Below, in pieces: positions 6,480-14,141 of a DNA stretch of 36,992 bases. The stretch spans positions 1-36,992 of the IMG/VR virus record IMGVR_UViG_3300028844_003113, one strand, 5' to 3'. Every line of letters begins with the position of its first letter. The stretch's first letter is position 1. Made by a program: the position numbers and the translations under genes. Under the pieces are notes generated by a model that made no database searches, was not told the DNA's origin, and saw only the letters and a program-made list of their open reading frames with translations. This stretch comes from a virus.

Positions 6480-6965
6480 ATGACTAGTGGAATCTACAGA
6501 ATCACCTGTGTAAAGAACGGTAAGAGTTACGTTGGGAGCTCCCAGGATATTCCCCGTAGATGGAAAGAACACAAGAATAGGTTGAGGGCAAATAGGCACA
6601 TTAATCCTCACTTCCAGAATGCATGGAATAAATACGGCGAAGACTCCTTCGTTTTTTCTGTAGTAGAGAAGTGTGATAAGGATTGTCTTCTAGATAAGGA
6701 ACAAGGTCATTTCGATACAGGCATCAAAGGTAAGATGTTTAATGCCTCCTTTATCGCAGGGCGTGTAGAGATGACTACGGAAGTCCGGGCCAAGATGTCC
6801 CAGAGTAGTACAGGGAAGAATAACTCCTCCGCTAAGTTGACAGAAAAAGATGTTTTAGCTATCAGAGAAGATACGAGAGAGCATAAAGACATATCCGAAG
6901 AGTATGCCGTTAGCCCCTCACACATTAAGAACATAATAGCGCGTAGAAAGTGGAAGCACATATAA
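6480..6965 (+). CDS. free-standing GIY-YIG homing endonuclease
   Basis: A 161-residue protein. I place the start at the ATG at 6480, one base after the terminase stop, because the catalytic motif begins immediately (GIY at 4-6). The in-frame ATG at 6459 lies inside terL. Motifs are GIY (4-6), YVG (17-19), R26/R27 with W28, H31, and E74 in LLDKEQ. The C-terminus reads GKNNSSAKLTEKDV through SPSHIKNIIARRKWKHI, the helix-turn-helix DNA-binding tail typical of phage GIY-YIG and HNH homing enzymes. It fits tightly between terL and portal with no intron core around it, so it is probably a free-standing homing gene that targets related phages lacking it. Confidence 0.92.
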   Translation: MTSGIYRITCVKNGKSYVGSSQDIPRRWKEHKNRLRANRHINPHFQNAWNKYGEDSFVFSVVEKCDKDCLLDKEQGHFDTGIKGKMFNASFIAGRVEMTTEVRAKMSQSSTGKNNSSAKLTEKDVLAIREDTREHKDISEEYAVSPSHIKNIIARRKWKHI

Positions 6966-6966
6966 A

Positions 6967-9066
6967 ATGGTAGATGTATACGACGACGAAAACACTGCAG
7001 TTCTCGAAGGAGAACCTAAATCAGATGAGGAGCGCCGAGCTCTTACTGCACTTGCAGGGTCTGTCATCGATAAGTATGAAGCGGCCAAGCGCAACAGATT
7101 GGTTACTGAAACGCGATGGATGGACGCGCACGATGCTTTCCGAGGCATCTTCAAAGACTCCTTCACATCTACTGAGAAGAGTAAGGTTTTCATAAAGCTC
7201 ACGAAGACGAAGACCCTAGCAGCACATGGGCAGATTACAGATATCCTGTTTGGTCAAGGGAAGATCCCTCTGCGAGTAGAGGCTACTGAGTCTCCTATGG
7301 GCATTGCAGATACTGTTACAATCACTGCAGAGCCTGCTCCAGAAGAGGAAGTCCCTGAGTTTAATCCAATAGGCTTCGAAGGTGATGGCAATGATCTTCA
7401 GCCCGGCGATACTATTGATTCTCGCACAAGTAGGATTGGGGAGGCTCTCAAGAAGAAGCTAGGCCTTATCCCTGAGGAGAATATCACAGAAGACCCTGCA
7501 GCTATCGGCCTTAAGAAGTCTCCTGCAGATGAGGCTGCAGATGCACTTAATGTGGAAATCCAAGATCAACTCACAGAGTCTAATGCACAGATTGAGCTCC
7601 GTAAGGCTATTCTACAAGCGGCTCAGCTAGGATCAGGCTGTATTAAAGGCCCCTTCATTATTGAGAAGGAATATCCTAATTGGACTACTGATGAAGAGGC
7701 CGGGGAAGACGCTCCCCGATCTTACACACCTGAATTTAAGATTGTGCCAGACTTGGAGTATCGCTCTATCTGGGATATCTACCCTGATCCTAATGCAACA
7801 TGTGCTGACGATGCGGAGTATCTTGTAGATCGACACCTGATGTCTCGCTCCCAAATCCGTCTCCTTAAGAAGCAACCAGGATTTATTGCAGAGAAGATTG
7901 ACGAGGCTCTTGATGGAGCGCCCTTCTATACGCCTCTATGGTGGGAGACCACTCTTAAAGAGGACTTGGAAGACCTCGGCAATAATAACCGCTATGAAGT
8001 GTTTGAGTACTGGGGTATTGAGGACAGAGAACTCCTAGAGGAAGAAGGCTTTGATATTCCTGAGGCTCTAGCTGACTCAGATGATGTCCAAGTTAATCTA
8101 TGGATGGCAGATGGCGTAATTATTCGCATGGTAATCAACCCTTTCCGCCCTAAGAGAATCCCTTATATCATCTTCCCTCTTGAAGTAGACTTGTATAATA
8201 TCTGGGGGGTAGGCATCCCTGAGAATATGGAAGACTCGCAGCGGATGGTTAATGGGTTTACTCGTATGGCTGTTGACAATGCCGTACTATCCGGTAACAT
8301 AATGATTGAAGTTGATGAAAATAACCTTATGCCGGGGCAAGACATGGCAGTATATCCCGGTAAGGTTTGGCGCAGACGAGGCGGTGCTCCGGGCCAAGCT
8401 ATCTTCTCGACTAGTTTCAAGAATATTACCCCAGAACTCATACAGCTAGTCGACAAGTTCACTGTCTTCGCTGATCAGTCCACGGGCATTCCCTCGTTTG
8501 CTCATGGGCAGACTGGCGTACAGGGCATCGGCAGAACTGCCTCAGGTATCTCTCAGCTTATGGGCGCAGCCTCTGTAACAATTAAAACTATCGTTAAGAA
8601 CTTCGATGATTATCTCCTAGCTCCTCTAGGGATGGCACTCTTCGCGTTTAATATGCAGTATAATCGTAAGTTGGAAGTCCGTGGTGACCTTTCTATTAAG
8701 GCGATGGGTACTGACAGCCTAATCCAGAAGGAAGTACGAGCTAATCAGCTTATTCAGTTCTTCCAGATTGCACAGCAGTCTCCCTTCGTTAATCAAGGAC
8801 AGATGATTAAGGAGATTGCCAAGACTCTGGATATCGAAGAAGAAAAGCTCCTAAATGATCCTGAGCTACAGCAGTTGATGCAGGCCTTGTCTGCTCAGAA
8901 GCAGGGTGGCGGAGAGATGGTCATGCCACAACAAGGAGTAACGGGAGGAGCAACACCTCCCGCAGCACCAGCGCAGCCGGGACAACAAGGCTTCTCCGGT
9001 ACTCCTCAAGAGCAAGGCGGGGGGATGCCTCAACAGCAACAACCCATGCCTCCAGGAGTAGGGTAG
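6967..9066 (+). CDS. portal protein
   Basis: A 699-residue head-tail portal, forming the dodecameric ring at the packaging vertex that binds terminase and the tail. The call rests on length, position after the terminase, and portal-like sequence: a helical N-terminus, a central region with DIYPDPNA and FEYWGIEDRE, NPFRPKRIPYIIFPLE, and then the long helix and tunnel-loop region. The last 60 or so residues are rich in Gln, Gly and Pro (for example PQQGVTGGATPPAAPAQPG), a flexible tail. Its start lies two bases after the stop of the endonuclease gene, so its ribosome site is inside that inserted gene. Confidence 0.92.
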   Translation: MVDVYDDENTAVLEGEPKSDEERRALTALAGSVIDKYEAAKRNRLVTETRWMDAHDAFRGIFKDSFTSTEKSKVFIKLTKTKTLAAHGQITDILFGQGKIPLRVEATESPMGIADTVTITAEPAPEEEVPEFNPIGFEGDGNDLQPGDTIDSRTSRIGEALKKKLGLIPEENITEDPAAIGLKKSPADEAADALNVEIQDQLTESNAQIELRKAILQAAQLGSGCIKGPFIIEKEYPNWTTDEEAGEDAPRSYTPEFKIVPDLEYRSIWDIYPDPNATCADDAEYLVDRHLMSRSQIRLLKKQPGFIAEKIDEALDGAPFYTPLWWETTLKEDLEDLGNNNRYEVFEYWGIEDRELLEEEGFDIPEALADSDDVQVNLWMADGVIIRMVINPFRPKRIPYIIFPLEVDLYNIWGVGIPENMEDSQRMVNGFTRMAVDNAVLSGNIMIEVDENNLMPGQDMAVYPGKVWRRRGGAPGQAIFSTSFKNITPELIQLVDKFTVFADQSTGIPSFAHGQTGVQGIGRTASGISQLMGAASVTIKTIVKNFDDYLLAPLGMALFAFNMQYNRKLEVRGDLSIKAMGTDSLIQKEVRANQLIQFFQIAQQSPFVNQGQMIKEIAKTLDIEEEKLLNDPELQQLMQALSAQKQGGGEMVMPQQGVTGGATPPAAPAQPGQQGFSGTPQEQGGGMPQQQQPMPPGVG

Positions 9067-9071
9067 TTTAG

Positions 9072-9308
9072 ATGGTAGAATATGATGACTTACATGGTAA
9101 GATCGTTAAAGGGTCGTCAAAGCAATTCTTGAAGAATCTTCTAGGATACTATGACAGCCTTATTGAAAGTAAGATCAATACTCTAATAGATCACCCCCCT
9201 GTTGACAGTAATGAACTACATCAGGAAATGGGTTTTATTAAAGGGCTAAAGAGCTCGAAAGAGTATTTCGAAGGACTTATGAATGAAAAGTCCGATAAGT
9301 ACGAATAA
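9072..9308 (+). CDS. small helical hypothetical protein in head operon
   Basis: A 78-residue protein between portal and scaffold. It is predicted almost fully helical with charged and hydrophobic residues in alternation (KQFLKNLLGYYDSLIESKI, then GFIKGLKSSKEYFEGLM). No family is recognised. Short proteins at this position can be head-assembly accessories or small virion components, but that is only context. A promoter for the scaffold/capsid unit lies just after its stop. Confidence 0.65.
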   Translation: MVEYDDLHGKIVKGSSKQFLKNLLGYYDSLIESKINTLIDHPPVDSNELHQEMGFIKGLKSSKEYFEGLMNEKSDKYE

Positions 9309-9333
9309 AACAGTCTTGTAATATACTTTTTAC

Positions 9334-9361
9334 TTGACAATACATAGCAATCTCATATAAC
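9334..9361 (+). promoter_or_regulatory. sigma-70-type promoter for scaffold and capsid
   Basis: TTGACA (9334-9339) and TATAAC (9356-9361) have a 16-nt spacer, in the 109-nt gap before the scaffold gene. It shares the ACTTGAC and TATAAC words with the promoters at 3564 and 30421. A dedicated promoter here would raise scaffold and capsid levels above those of terminase and portal. Confidence 0.78.
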
Positions 9362-9417
9362 TAGCAAATTAAGTCGCTATTTCAGGGCACCCGTAAGGCC
9401 CCTACAGGAGGAAATAA

Positions 9418-10287
9418 ATGAGCGAAGATACTAAACGATTCGACGACACGGCTGTTCTAGGTGGACTCTACTCTAATCCTGAATTGTCACCAGAGGCACT
9501 AGAACAAGAACTTAAAGATATTGAGGCCCTAGAGGCAGAGCAAGCGCAGACTCTTATTGATGCTGCAGATGCTGCCGCCCTAGCCTCCGAAGTTAAGGCT
9601 GATAATCCTCTAGCAGAGGCACAACAGCACGACTACGAGAAACGATACAAAGACCTTCAGCGATTTATGAGCAAGAAGGACAAGGAACATGAGGCACAAT
9701 TAAGCGCCTTACGAGGGCAGCTAGAGGAGCAAGACGTAAGTCTCCCCAAGAGCGCCGAGGAGCTGCAAGCATTCCGGGATAACTACCCTGATATGTATGC
9801 GACAATTGAGACAGTTGCCTCTCTGAAGACTTCCGAGTCAGCCACTGAGCTATCTAACCGATTGGCTCTCGTAGAACGGCGGGAACAGGAAGTTGAGAAG
9901 AAAGATGCGCTTATCCTTGTGAAGAAGGCGCACGAAGATCTAGAAGATGTTGTAGGCTCTTCCGAGTTTACTGATTGGATCAATGCTAAGACAGAAGCAG
10001 GTTCCACTTGGGTGCGAGATGCAGCATTTGACTCAGTAACTGCACAACCAGTTATTGACGTAATTTCTCTCTATAAAAGAGAGAAGGGAATTGGGGAGCC
10101 TCGTAAAAGAGGTCGCCCTCGTAAAGATTCTGATCCTTCCGCAGGTGCCACTAAGGTGTCTACCGGAAAGTCGGAAGAACCTGGAGCAGGTCGTGAAACG
10201 GTCTACACCGAGGCAGATATTCAGAAGATGACCGATGAGGAATTTACTGAATTAGATGCTGCAGGTGCGTTTCGCGCTACTGTCTAG
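9418..10287 (+). CDS. capsid scaffolding protein
   Basis: A 289-residue acidic, helical protein immediately before the capsid gene. It has a very good ribosome site (AGGAGG shortly before the ATG). The middle is coiled-coil-like (YEKRYKDLQRFMSKKDKEHE and LALVERREQEVEKKD). A basic AT-hook-like segment RKRGRPRK lies at 229-236. The C-terminus ends in a helical acidic segment (YTEADIQKMTDEEFTELDAA) of the kind that contacts coat protein in podoviral scaffolds. Scaffolds guide prohead assembly and then leave. The AT-hook-like part is unusual and might also contact DNA or RNA. Confidence 0.88.
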   Translation: MSEDTKRFDDTAVLGGLYSNPELSPEALEQELKDIEALEAEQAQTLIDAADAAALASEVKADNPLAEAQQHDYEKRYKDLQRFMSKKDKEHEAQLSALRGQLEEQDVSLPKSAEELQAFRDNYPDMYATIETVASLKTSESATELSNRLALVERREQEVEKKDALILVKKAHEDLEDVVGSSEFTDWINAKTEAGSTWVRDAAFDSVTAQPVIDVISLYKREKGIGEPRKRGRPRKDSDPSAGATKVSTGKSEEPGAGRETVYTEADIQKMTDEEFTELDAAGAFRATV

Positions 10288-10420
10288 GTTCATAGACAAG
10301 CACGAAGTCCTAATACACCTTCCTAATAGCGCCCCGTAAGGACATCGCTACCATTAGAAAGCATTAGAAGTTACTGTTTGTTCTCTTGAGTAAGAAAAAA
10401 AGCACATATAGGAGATAACA

Positions 10421-13400
10421 ATGGCTTTTCAAACTGCCGCCGGTTACGGCAATCTTCCTCAGGGTAATTTCACACCAACGATCTACTCTCGTCGCGCTCA
10501 GGTAGCATTCCGCACCAAAAGCGTTATTCAGAGTATCACCAATACGGAATAGTAAAATACTCCCTTCAGGCAGAGATGCCTGTCGAAAATCTAGTGAATT
10601 GCTGGGAAGCCTGAAACGGTAATCAGCAGCCAAGCCCGGAAACGGGAAGGTCCAGAGACTAAAAAGTACAATAAAATAAGTACAGCCCAGTGCTGAAATA
10701 CTTACTCTTTTAGGCGACTATTATGAATAGAAAGAAACGAGGCATCCTTTATGGACTCGCCCTTGGTGATGGACACCTAAGCTACCGTCCCCAAAGAGGG
10801 AGCAACTGTGAGCTGATAGTAGGTCACTCTACTAAGCAGGCAGAGTATATCCATCACAAGGCAGACCTACTACTGAGTGTTACAGGTGGCTCTCGTGCCA
10901 ATATCCGCCCCACTAAGACGTTCCTTAAATCCACAGGGAAGTCCTACAGAGGGCTCAGATTTAGCAAGACCCACAAGTATTTTAACCAGATGCACAGAGT
11001 ACTTTACCCTAAAGGTAAAAAAGTGTATACGCGTAAAATACTAGACTTCCTGACAGAAGAGGGGCTAGCACTCTGGTTTATGGATGATGGTTCTATGAGA
11101 TGTAATAGAAATAAAGAGGGAGAAGTTACCTCTCTTTTTGCAGATATTACTACGCACTGTTCTAAGGAAGAGCTTGAGATTATTCAAGAATACTTCAGGG
11201 AAGAGTGGGGCATAGATGTCAAGGCTTCCAAAAGCAAAGGGGCATGGAATGTAAGGTTTAACACTAAAGCCTGTCATCGCCTAGCCTCTTTTATTTGGCC
11301 GCATATGATTCCTTCTATGGAATATAAGTTACGACACCTAGAAGATTTTGTACTTCGCAAGAGCGCTAGACATCCTCACATGGACATGAAGGATGATGAT
11401 ATAGTCCAGCCTCAATGGAATAAGAACATTGAGAATTAAAAGTTAAATGCTTTTAAGATAATAATCGCGTATTTTGGTGAGATCAAGGATTAACTAGTAG
11501 TCCCCTTGCGAGGGAAACCTGTAAGGAAAATTTGGTGAATTGCTGGGAAGCCTGAGACGGTAATCAGCAGCCAAGCCCGGAAACGGGAAGGTTCAACGAC
11601 CAAGAAGTACAATACTAATCGAGCATGCTTCATGCACTTAGCTCGCATCCAAAAGGAAAATAATGAACAGAAACCAACGAGGCATCCTCTACGGGATGGC
11701 TATTGGAGGTTCTTACCTTCGCCCTCGCAACAGGGATAGAGGTATAAATGTCTGCTTTCTGACAGAGCACTCAGTAGCCCAAAGCGAGTATATTAAGCAT
11801 AAGCGAGATCTTATGCATAGTATCTGCGGGGGCAAGAGACCTGAGATTCACTACAGAGAGAGGCACGACAAAAGAACGGATAAAGTATATAAGAGCCTAA
11901 GCTACAGCAGGACTCTCCTTTACTTTAATCAAATAAGAAAAGTTCTTTACCCCGAAGGTACAAAAACGTATACTCGAAAGATGCTGAACTATCTGACCCC
12001 CCAAGGACTAGCTCTTTGGTACATGGATGATGGCTCCATCAGGGGGTATACGAGCAAGAAGACAGGGAATATTTCCAGTATTCAAATGTCCCTTGCTACT
12101 CATTGTTCTAAAGAAGAAGCAGAGATTATCCAAACTTACTTTAAGGAGGTTTGGGGAGTTGATGCCCGGATTCATAAGAGGAAGAGTAATGGTCATATCC
12201 ATTACAATATCTGTATGAATACTAAGGCAGCACACCGCTATGCTTCTTTCATTTGGCCTTATATTATTCCCTCTATGGAATATAAAATGAGGTTCCTAGA
12301 AGACTTTGTACTTCACACGAGCGCCAAACCCCTGTCAAATGGGGATGATATGGTCTAATCTTAATGGAAATAAACATTAAGAATTAGGACTTAAATAGTC
12401 CTAAGGTAATAAAAACCCTTTATAATCAAAGGGTTATGTACGGTGATACCGTTAAGATCATTAAAGAACCTAGAGAAGCATTGGGTCCTGTTATAGTAAT
12501 ATAATAGTAAACATCTTGTGAATTGCTGGGAACCTGTAAAATGGTAATCAGCAGCCAAGCCCGGAAACGGGAAGGTTCAACGACTAGGTATATACTTAAA
12601 CTCAAGTAGTAGCCCTCGTGGCCAACGAAAGGACGATAAAATTGAATAAGAGAGATAGGGGCATACTTTACGGCCTTGCTCTAGGAGACGGATGCTTGCA
12701 TATAAGTAAGGACCAATCCCCTAAGACCGCTAGATTAGTTATAGGTCACGGACCTAAGCAGCTAGAATACTTAGAGGAGAAGAAAAGACTTCTGCATTCT
12801 ACCCTAGGGGGCAAACCTCCTTCCTTGTATACTTACAGGTCAAAAAATAAGAAGACAGGTAAGGTCTATACAAATCATCAGCTCTACAAGAATCATAAGT
12901 ATTTTAGGCAGATGCACAGAGTACTTTATAGTACGGGCAAGAAGAAGATAACTGAGAAGGTCCTAGGATATTTGACGGACTACAGTTTAGCTCTTCTTTT
13001 CATGGATGATGGGTCAGGAAAGGTCTTGAAGAATAAGGTAGGGATACCCACTTCAGCGACTACGAGGATAGCCACTTACTGCACAGAGGAAGAAGCCCTT
13101 CTCTGGAGAAAGTGGTTTGAGGACAAGTACTCTATATCCCCTAAGTTTGATGTGGACAAGAGATCACTACCCCTAGGATACTCCCTTAGATTCAATACAA
13201 CAGCCTCGAAAGAGCTTGTGTCAATTATCGCCCCCTATATAGTGCCTTGCTTAAAGTACAAGATACAGCACATAGATAAGTATATGCCCAAGAGCGCAAG
13301 ACACCCTTCAGGGGTGAAGATATAGTCTAATCTTTGTGGAAACGCAAAGGAAGGTGTAATTAAAAAGACCTTCGTAATACTAAGGATGTTTCAGTAAGCC

Positions 13401-14125
13401 CGTACGCTCGTGGTACGCAGGTTACTGCTCAGGATCTTGATGATGATGAAATTACACTGACAGTCGATCAAGCGAACTTCTTTGCATTCAAAGTGGATGA
13501 CATTGAAGCTAAACATGCCCATAACAATTGGACCCAGATGGCGTCTAGTCGTGCAGGCTACAAACTAGCAAATGGCATGGATACTAACATCCTTGCTTAT
13601 ATTGACTCCCAAATCCCTGCTGCTAATCAGCTAGGTACGGAAGCTTCTCAGGCCACTATCGCTAATTCTGGTAGCCCTGATTATACTCCACTGAGTATTC
13701 TGAATCGTTGTAAGCGTTTGCTCGACGAAGCAGATGTTCCTGAAGAAGGCCGTTGGTTCGTAGCCGATCCATTCTTCTGGGAGCTGATTGGTGATGAAGA
13801 CAGTAACCTCCTGAGCGCGGACTATGCTGAAAAAGGCATCTTGCGTAACGGTCGTGTTGCAGATGGTAACATCCGTGGCTTCAACGTCTTCATGTCCAAC
13901 AACTTGGGCACCGTAGGTACGGGCTCTACCGCAACTTCTGGTACTAATGGCACTTGGTTGCTGGCTGGTCATATTTCTGCTGTAGCTTCTGCTGAGCAGA
14001 TCAATAAGACCGAAACTTATCGTGACCCAGACAGCTTTGCTGATGTCGTCCGAGGTTTGCATGTGTTTGGTCGTAAGGCCCTTCGCACCGAAGCTCTCGT
14101 TGGCGCAAACTGGCGCACGGCGTAG
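10421..14125 (+). CDS. major capsid protein, split by three group I introns
   Basis: Proposed join: 10421-10549, 11470-11490, 12439-12471, 13385-14125, giving 307 residues. Exon 1 encodes 43 residues ending SITNTE and would be followed at once by TAG if unspliced. Exon 2 encodes YFGEIKD, exon 3 YGDTVKIIKEP, and exon 4 starts DVSVSPYARGTQVTAQDL. The joined text reads like podoviral HK97-fold coat proteins, which carry ITNTxYFGEI, GDTVxIIKEP and VDxANYFAFKVDDI in this order. Frame is kept at every junction, all junctions fall between codons, and introns 2 and 3 obey the exon-ends-U, intron-ends-G rule. GGAGATAACA precedes the ATG. It follows scaffold as expected. Splicing is predicted, not shown. 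Confidence 0.92.
10550..11469 (+). ncRNA. group I intron 1 of the capsid gene
   Basis: A 920-nt self-splicing-type intron. P1 pairs exon GGA plus intron TA with TA-C-TCC (10558-10563). The splice-site pair is A10549.C10560 instead of U.G. P10: intron AAAATA (10554-10559) is complementary to exon-2 TATTTT (11470-11475). P2 is CAGGCA-GAGA-TGCCTG (10567-10582). The core is at 10594-10660 with P4 (TGCTG/CAGCA) and the P6 hairpin CCCG-GAAA-CGGG. P7 pairs GACT (10657-10660) with AGTC (11403-11406). P9 is CTCAATG/CATTGAG (11411-11433). The endonuclease gene lies in the P8 region between the two P7 strands. Confidence 0.9.
10723..11439 (+). CDS. LAGLIDADG homing endonuclease, intron 1
   Basis: A 238-residue intron-encoded endonuclease. 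It has two LAGLIDADG-type motifs, as in the LAGLIDADG_2 style: ILYGLALGDG (8-17, acidic D16) and LALWFMDDG (115-123, acidic D122). Both are intact. Such enzymes cut long target sites in intronless alleles to copy the intron by repair. The ribosome site is weak (AGG then CGACTATTATG), perhaps keeping expression low or needing RNA structure. The 3' end of the gene runs through the intron's P7 and P9 strands, so its last 15 or so codons also have to fold as ribozyme RNA. It is homologous along its length to the enzymes of introns 2 and 3. Confidence 0.93.
   Translation: MNRKKRGILYGLALGDGHLSYRPQRGSNCELIVGHSTKQAEYIHHKADLLLSVTGGSRANIRPTKTFLKSTGKSYRGLRFSKTHKYFNQMHRVLYPKGKKVYTRKILDFLTEEGLALWFMDDGSMRCNRNKEGEVTSLFADITTHCSKEELEIIQEYFREEWGIDVKASKSKGAWNVRFNTKACHRLASFIWPHMIPSMEYKLRHLEDFVLRKSARHPHMDMKDDDIVQPQWNKNIEN
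11470..11490 (+). other. micro-exon 2 of the capsid gene (21 nt)
   Basis: Seven codons, YFGEIKD, flanked upstream by an intron ending in G (11469) and downstream by an intron whose P1 pairs exon GGAU plus intron TA with TAGTCC. The exon's last T (11490) forms the conserved U.G pair with G11500. It keeps frame with exons 1 and 3 and restores a motif conserved in coat proteins of this type. Confidence 0.87.
11491..12438 (+). ncRNA. group I intron 2 of the capsid gene
   Basis: A 948-nt intron. P1: exon GGAT (11487-11490) plus TA pairs with TAGTCC (11498-11503), with a canonical U.G. P10: GTA (11497-11499) with exon-3 TAC. The core at 11535-11601 is nearly identical to intron 1, including CCCG-GAAA-CGGG. 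P7 is GACC (11598-11601) with GGTC (12352-12355), a compensatory change relative to GACT/AGTC in introns 1 and 3. P9 CTTAATG/CATTAAG (12360-12381) also covaries with intron 1. Further hairpins are TAGGACT/AGTCCTA (12385-12403) and AACCCTTT/AAAGGGTT near the 3' end. It ends in G (12438). Confidence 0.92.
11663..12358 (+). CDS. LAGLIDADG homing endonuclease, intron 2, first motif degenerate
   Basis: A 231-residue paralogue of the intron 1 enzyme, with a good ribosome site (AAAAGGAAAATA before ATG). Motif 2 is intact: LALWYMDDG at 116-124. Motif 1 reads ILYGMAIGGS (8-17): the GDG that carries the catalytic Asp is GGS here, so the first metal-binding acid is missing. The rest of the protein remains open and conserved (KTYTRKMLNYLT, ATHCSKEEAEIIQ, SFIWPYIIPSMEYKMRFLEDFVL). 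It may be a nickase, a maturase-like splicing helper or a newly dead enzyme. The gene ends exactly at the P7 3' strand: codons DDMV and the stop form the S element. Confidence 0.9.
   Translation: MNRNQRGILYGMAIGGSYLRPRNRDRGINVCFLTEHSVAQSEYIKHKRDLMHSICGGKRPEIHYRERHDKRTDKVYKSLSYSRTLLYFNQIRKVLYPEGTKTYTRKMLNYLTPQGLALWYMDDGSIRGYTSKKTGNISSIQMSLATHCSKEEAEIIQTYFKEVWGVDARIHKRKSNGHIHYNICMNTKAAHRYASFIWPYIIPSMEYKMRFLEDFVLHTSAKPLSNGDDMV
12439..12471 (+). other. micro-exon 3 of the capsid gene (33 nt)
   Basis: Eleven codons, YGDTVKIIKEP, preceded by intron 2 ending in G (12438). The last T (12471) pairs as U.G with G12483 in the P1 helix of intron 3 (ACCU with GGGT). The peptide is the conserved coat-protein segment expected between YFGEI and the PYARGTQ motif. 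Confidence 0.87.
12472..13384 (+). ncRNA. group I intron 3 of the capsid gene
   Basis: A 913-nt intron. P1: exon ACCT (12468-12471) plus AG pairs with TTGGGT, with U.G at 12471/12483. P10: CATT (12479-12482) pairs with exon-4 GATG (13385-13388). The core is at 12518-12585 and shares the P4/P6 sequence of the other two. P7 is GACT (12582-12585) with AGTC (13324-13327). P9 is CTTTGTG-GAAA-CGCAAAG (13332-13349), and GAAGGT pairs with ACCTTC just before the end. The last base is G (13384). Confidence 0.92.
12642..13325 (+). CDS. LAGLIDADG homing endonuclease, intron 3
   Basis: A 227-residue enzyme. I choose the TTG at 12642 as start: AAGGA lies eight bases upstream and the protein then begins MNKRDRGILYG, in register with MNRKKRGILYG of intron 1. 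A GTG at 12618 in the same frame has no such support. Both motifs are intact: ILYGLALGDG (8-17, D16) and LALLFMDDG (116-124, D123). It is the most diverged of the three paralogues, for example TRIATYCTEEEALLW and YIVPCLKYKIQHIDKY. Its TAG stop lies in the P7 3' strand of the intron. Confidence 0.9.
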   Translation: MNKRDRGILYGLALGDGCLHISKDQSPKTARLVIGHGPKQLEYLEEKKRLLHSTLGGKPPSLYTYRSKNKKTGKVYTNHQLYKNHKYFRQMHRVLYSTGKKKITEKVLGYLTDYSLALLFMDDGSGKVLKNKVGIPTSATTRIATYCTEEEALLWRKWFEDKYSISPKFDVDKRSLPLGYSLRFNTTASKELVSIIAPYIVPCLKYKIQHIDKYMPKSARHPSGVKI

Positions 14126-14141
14126 GAAAGGATAGTATACT

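Noticed and set aside
10386-10412. Promoter directly before the capsid gene (TTGAGT / TATAGG)
   Set aside because: The boxes are poor, the spacer is only 15 nt, and the -10 overlaps the ribosome site.
12027-12218. + strand open frame inside the intron 2 endonuclease
   Set aside because: It is in another frame of a conserved endonuclease, with no ribosome site.
10721-13325. Three endonuclease genes as simple free-standing insertions that break and kill the capsid gene
   Set aside because: Each has a full group I core, P1, P10, P7 and P9 around it, and the capsid frame is restored exactly across all three. A spliced gene explains this better than a pseudogene.
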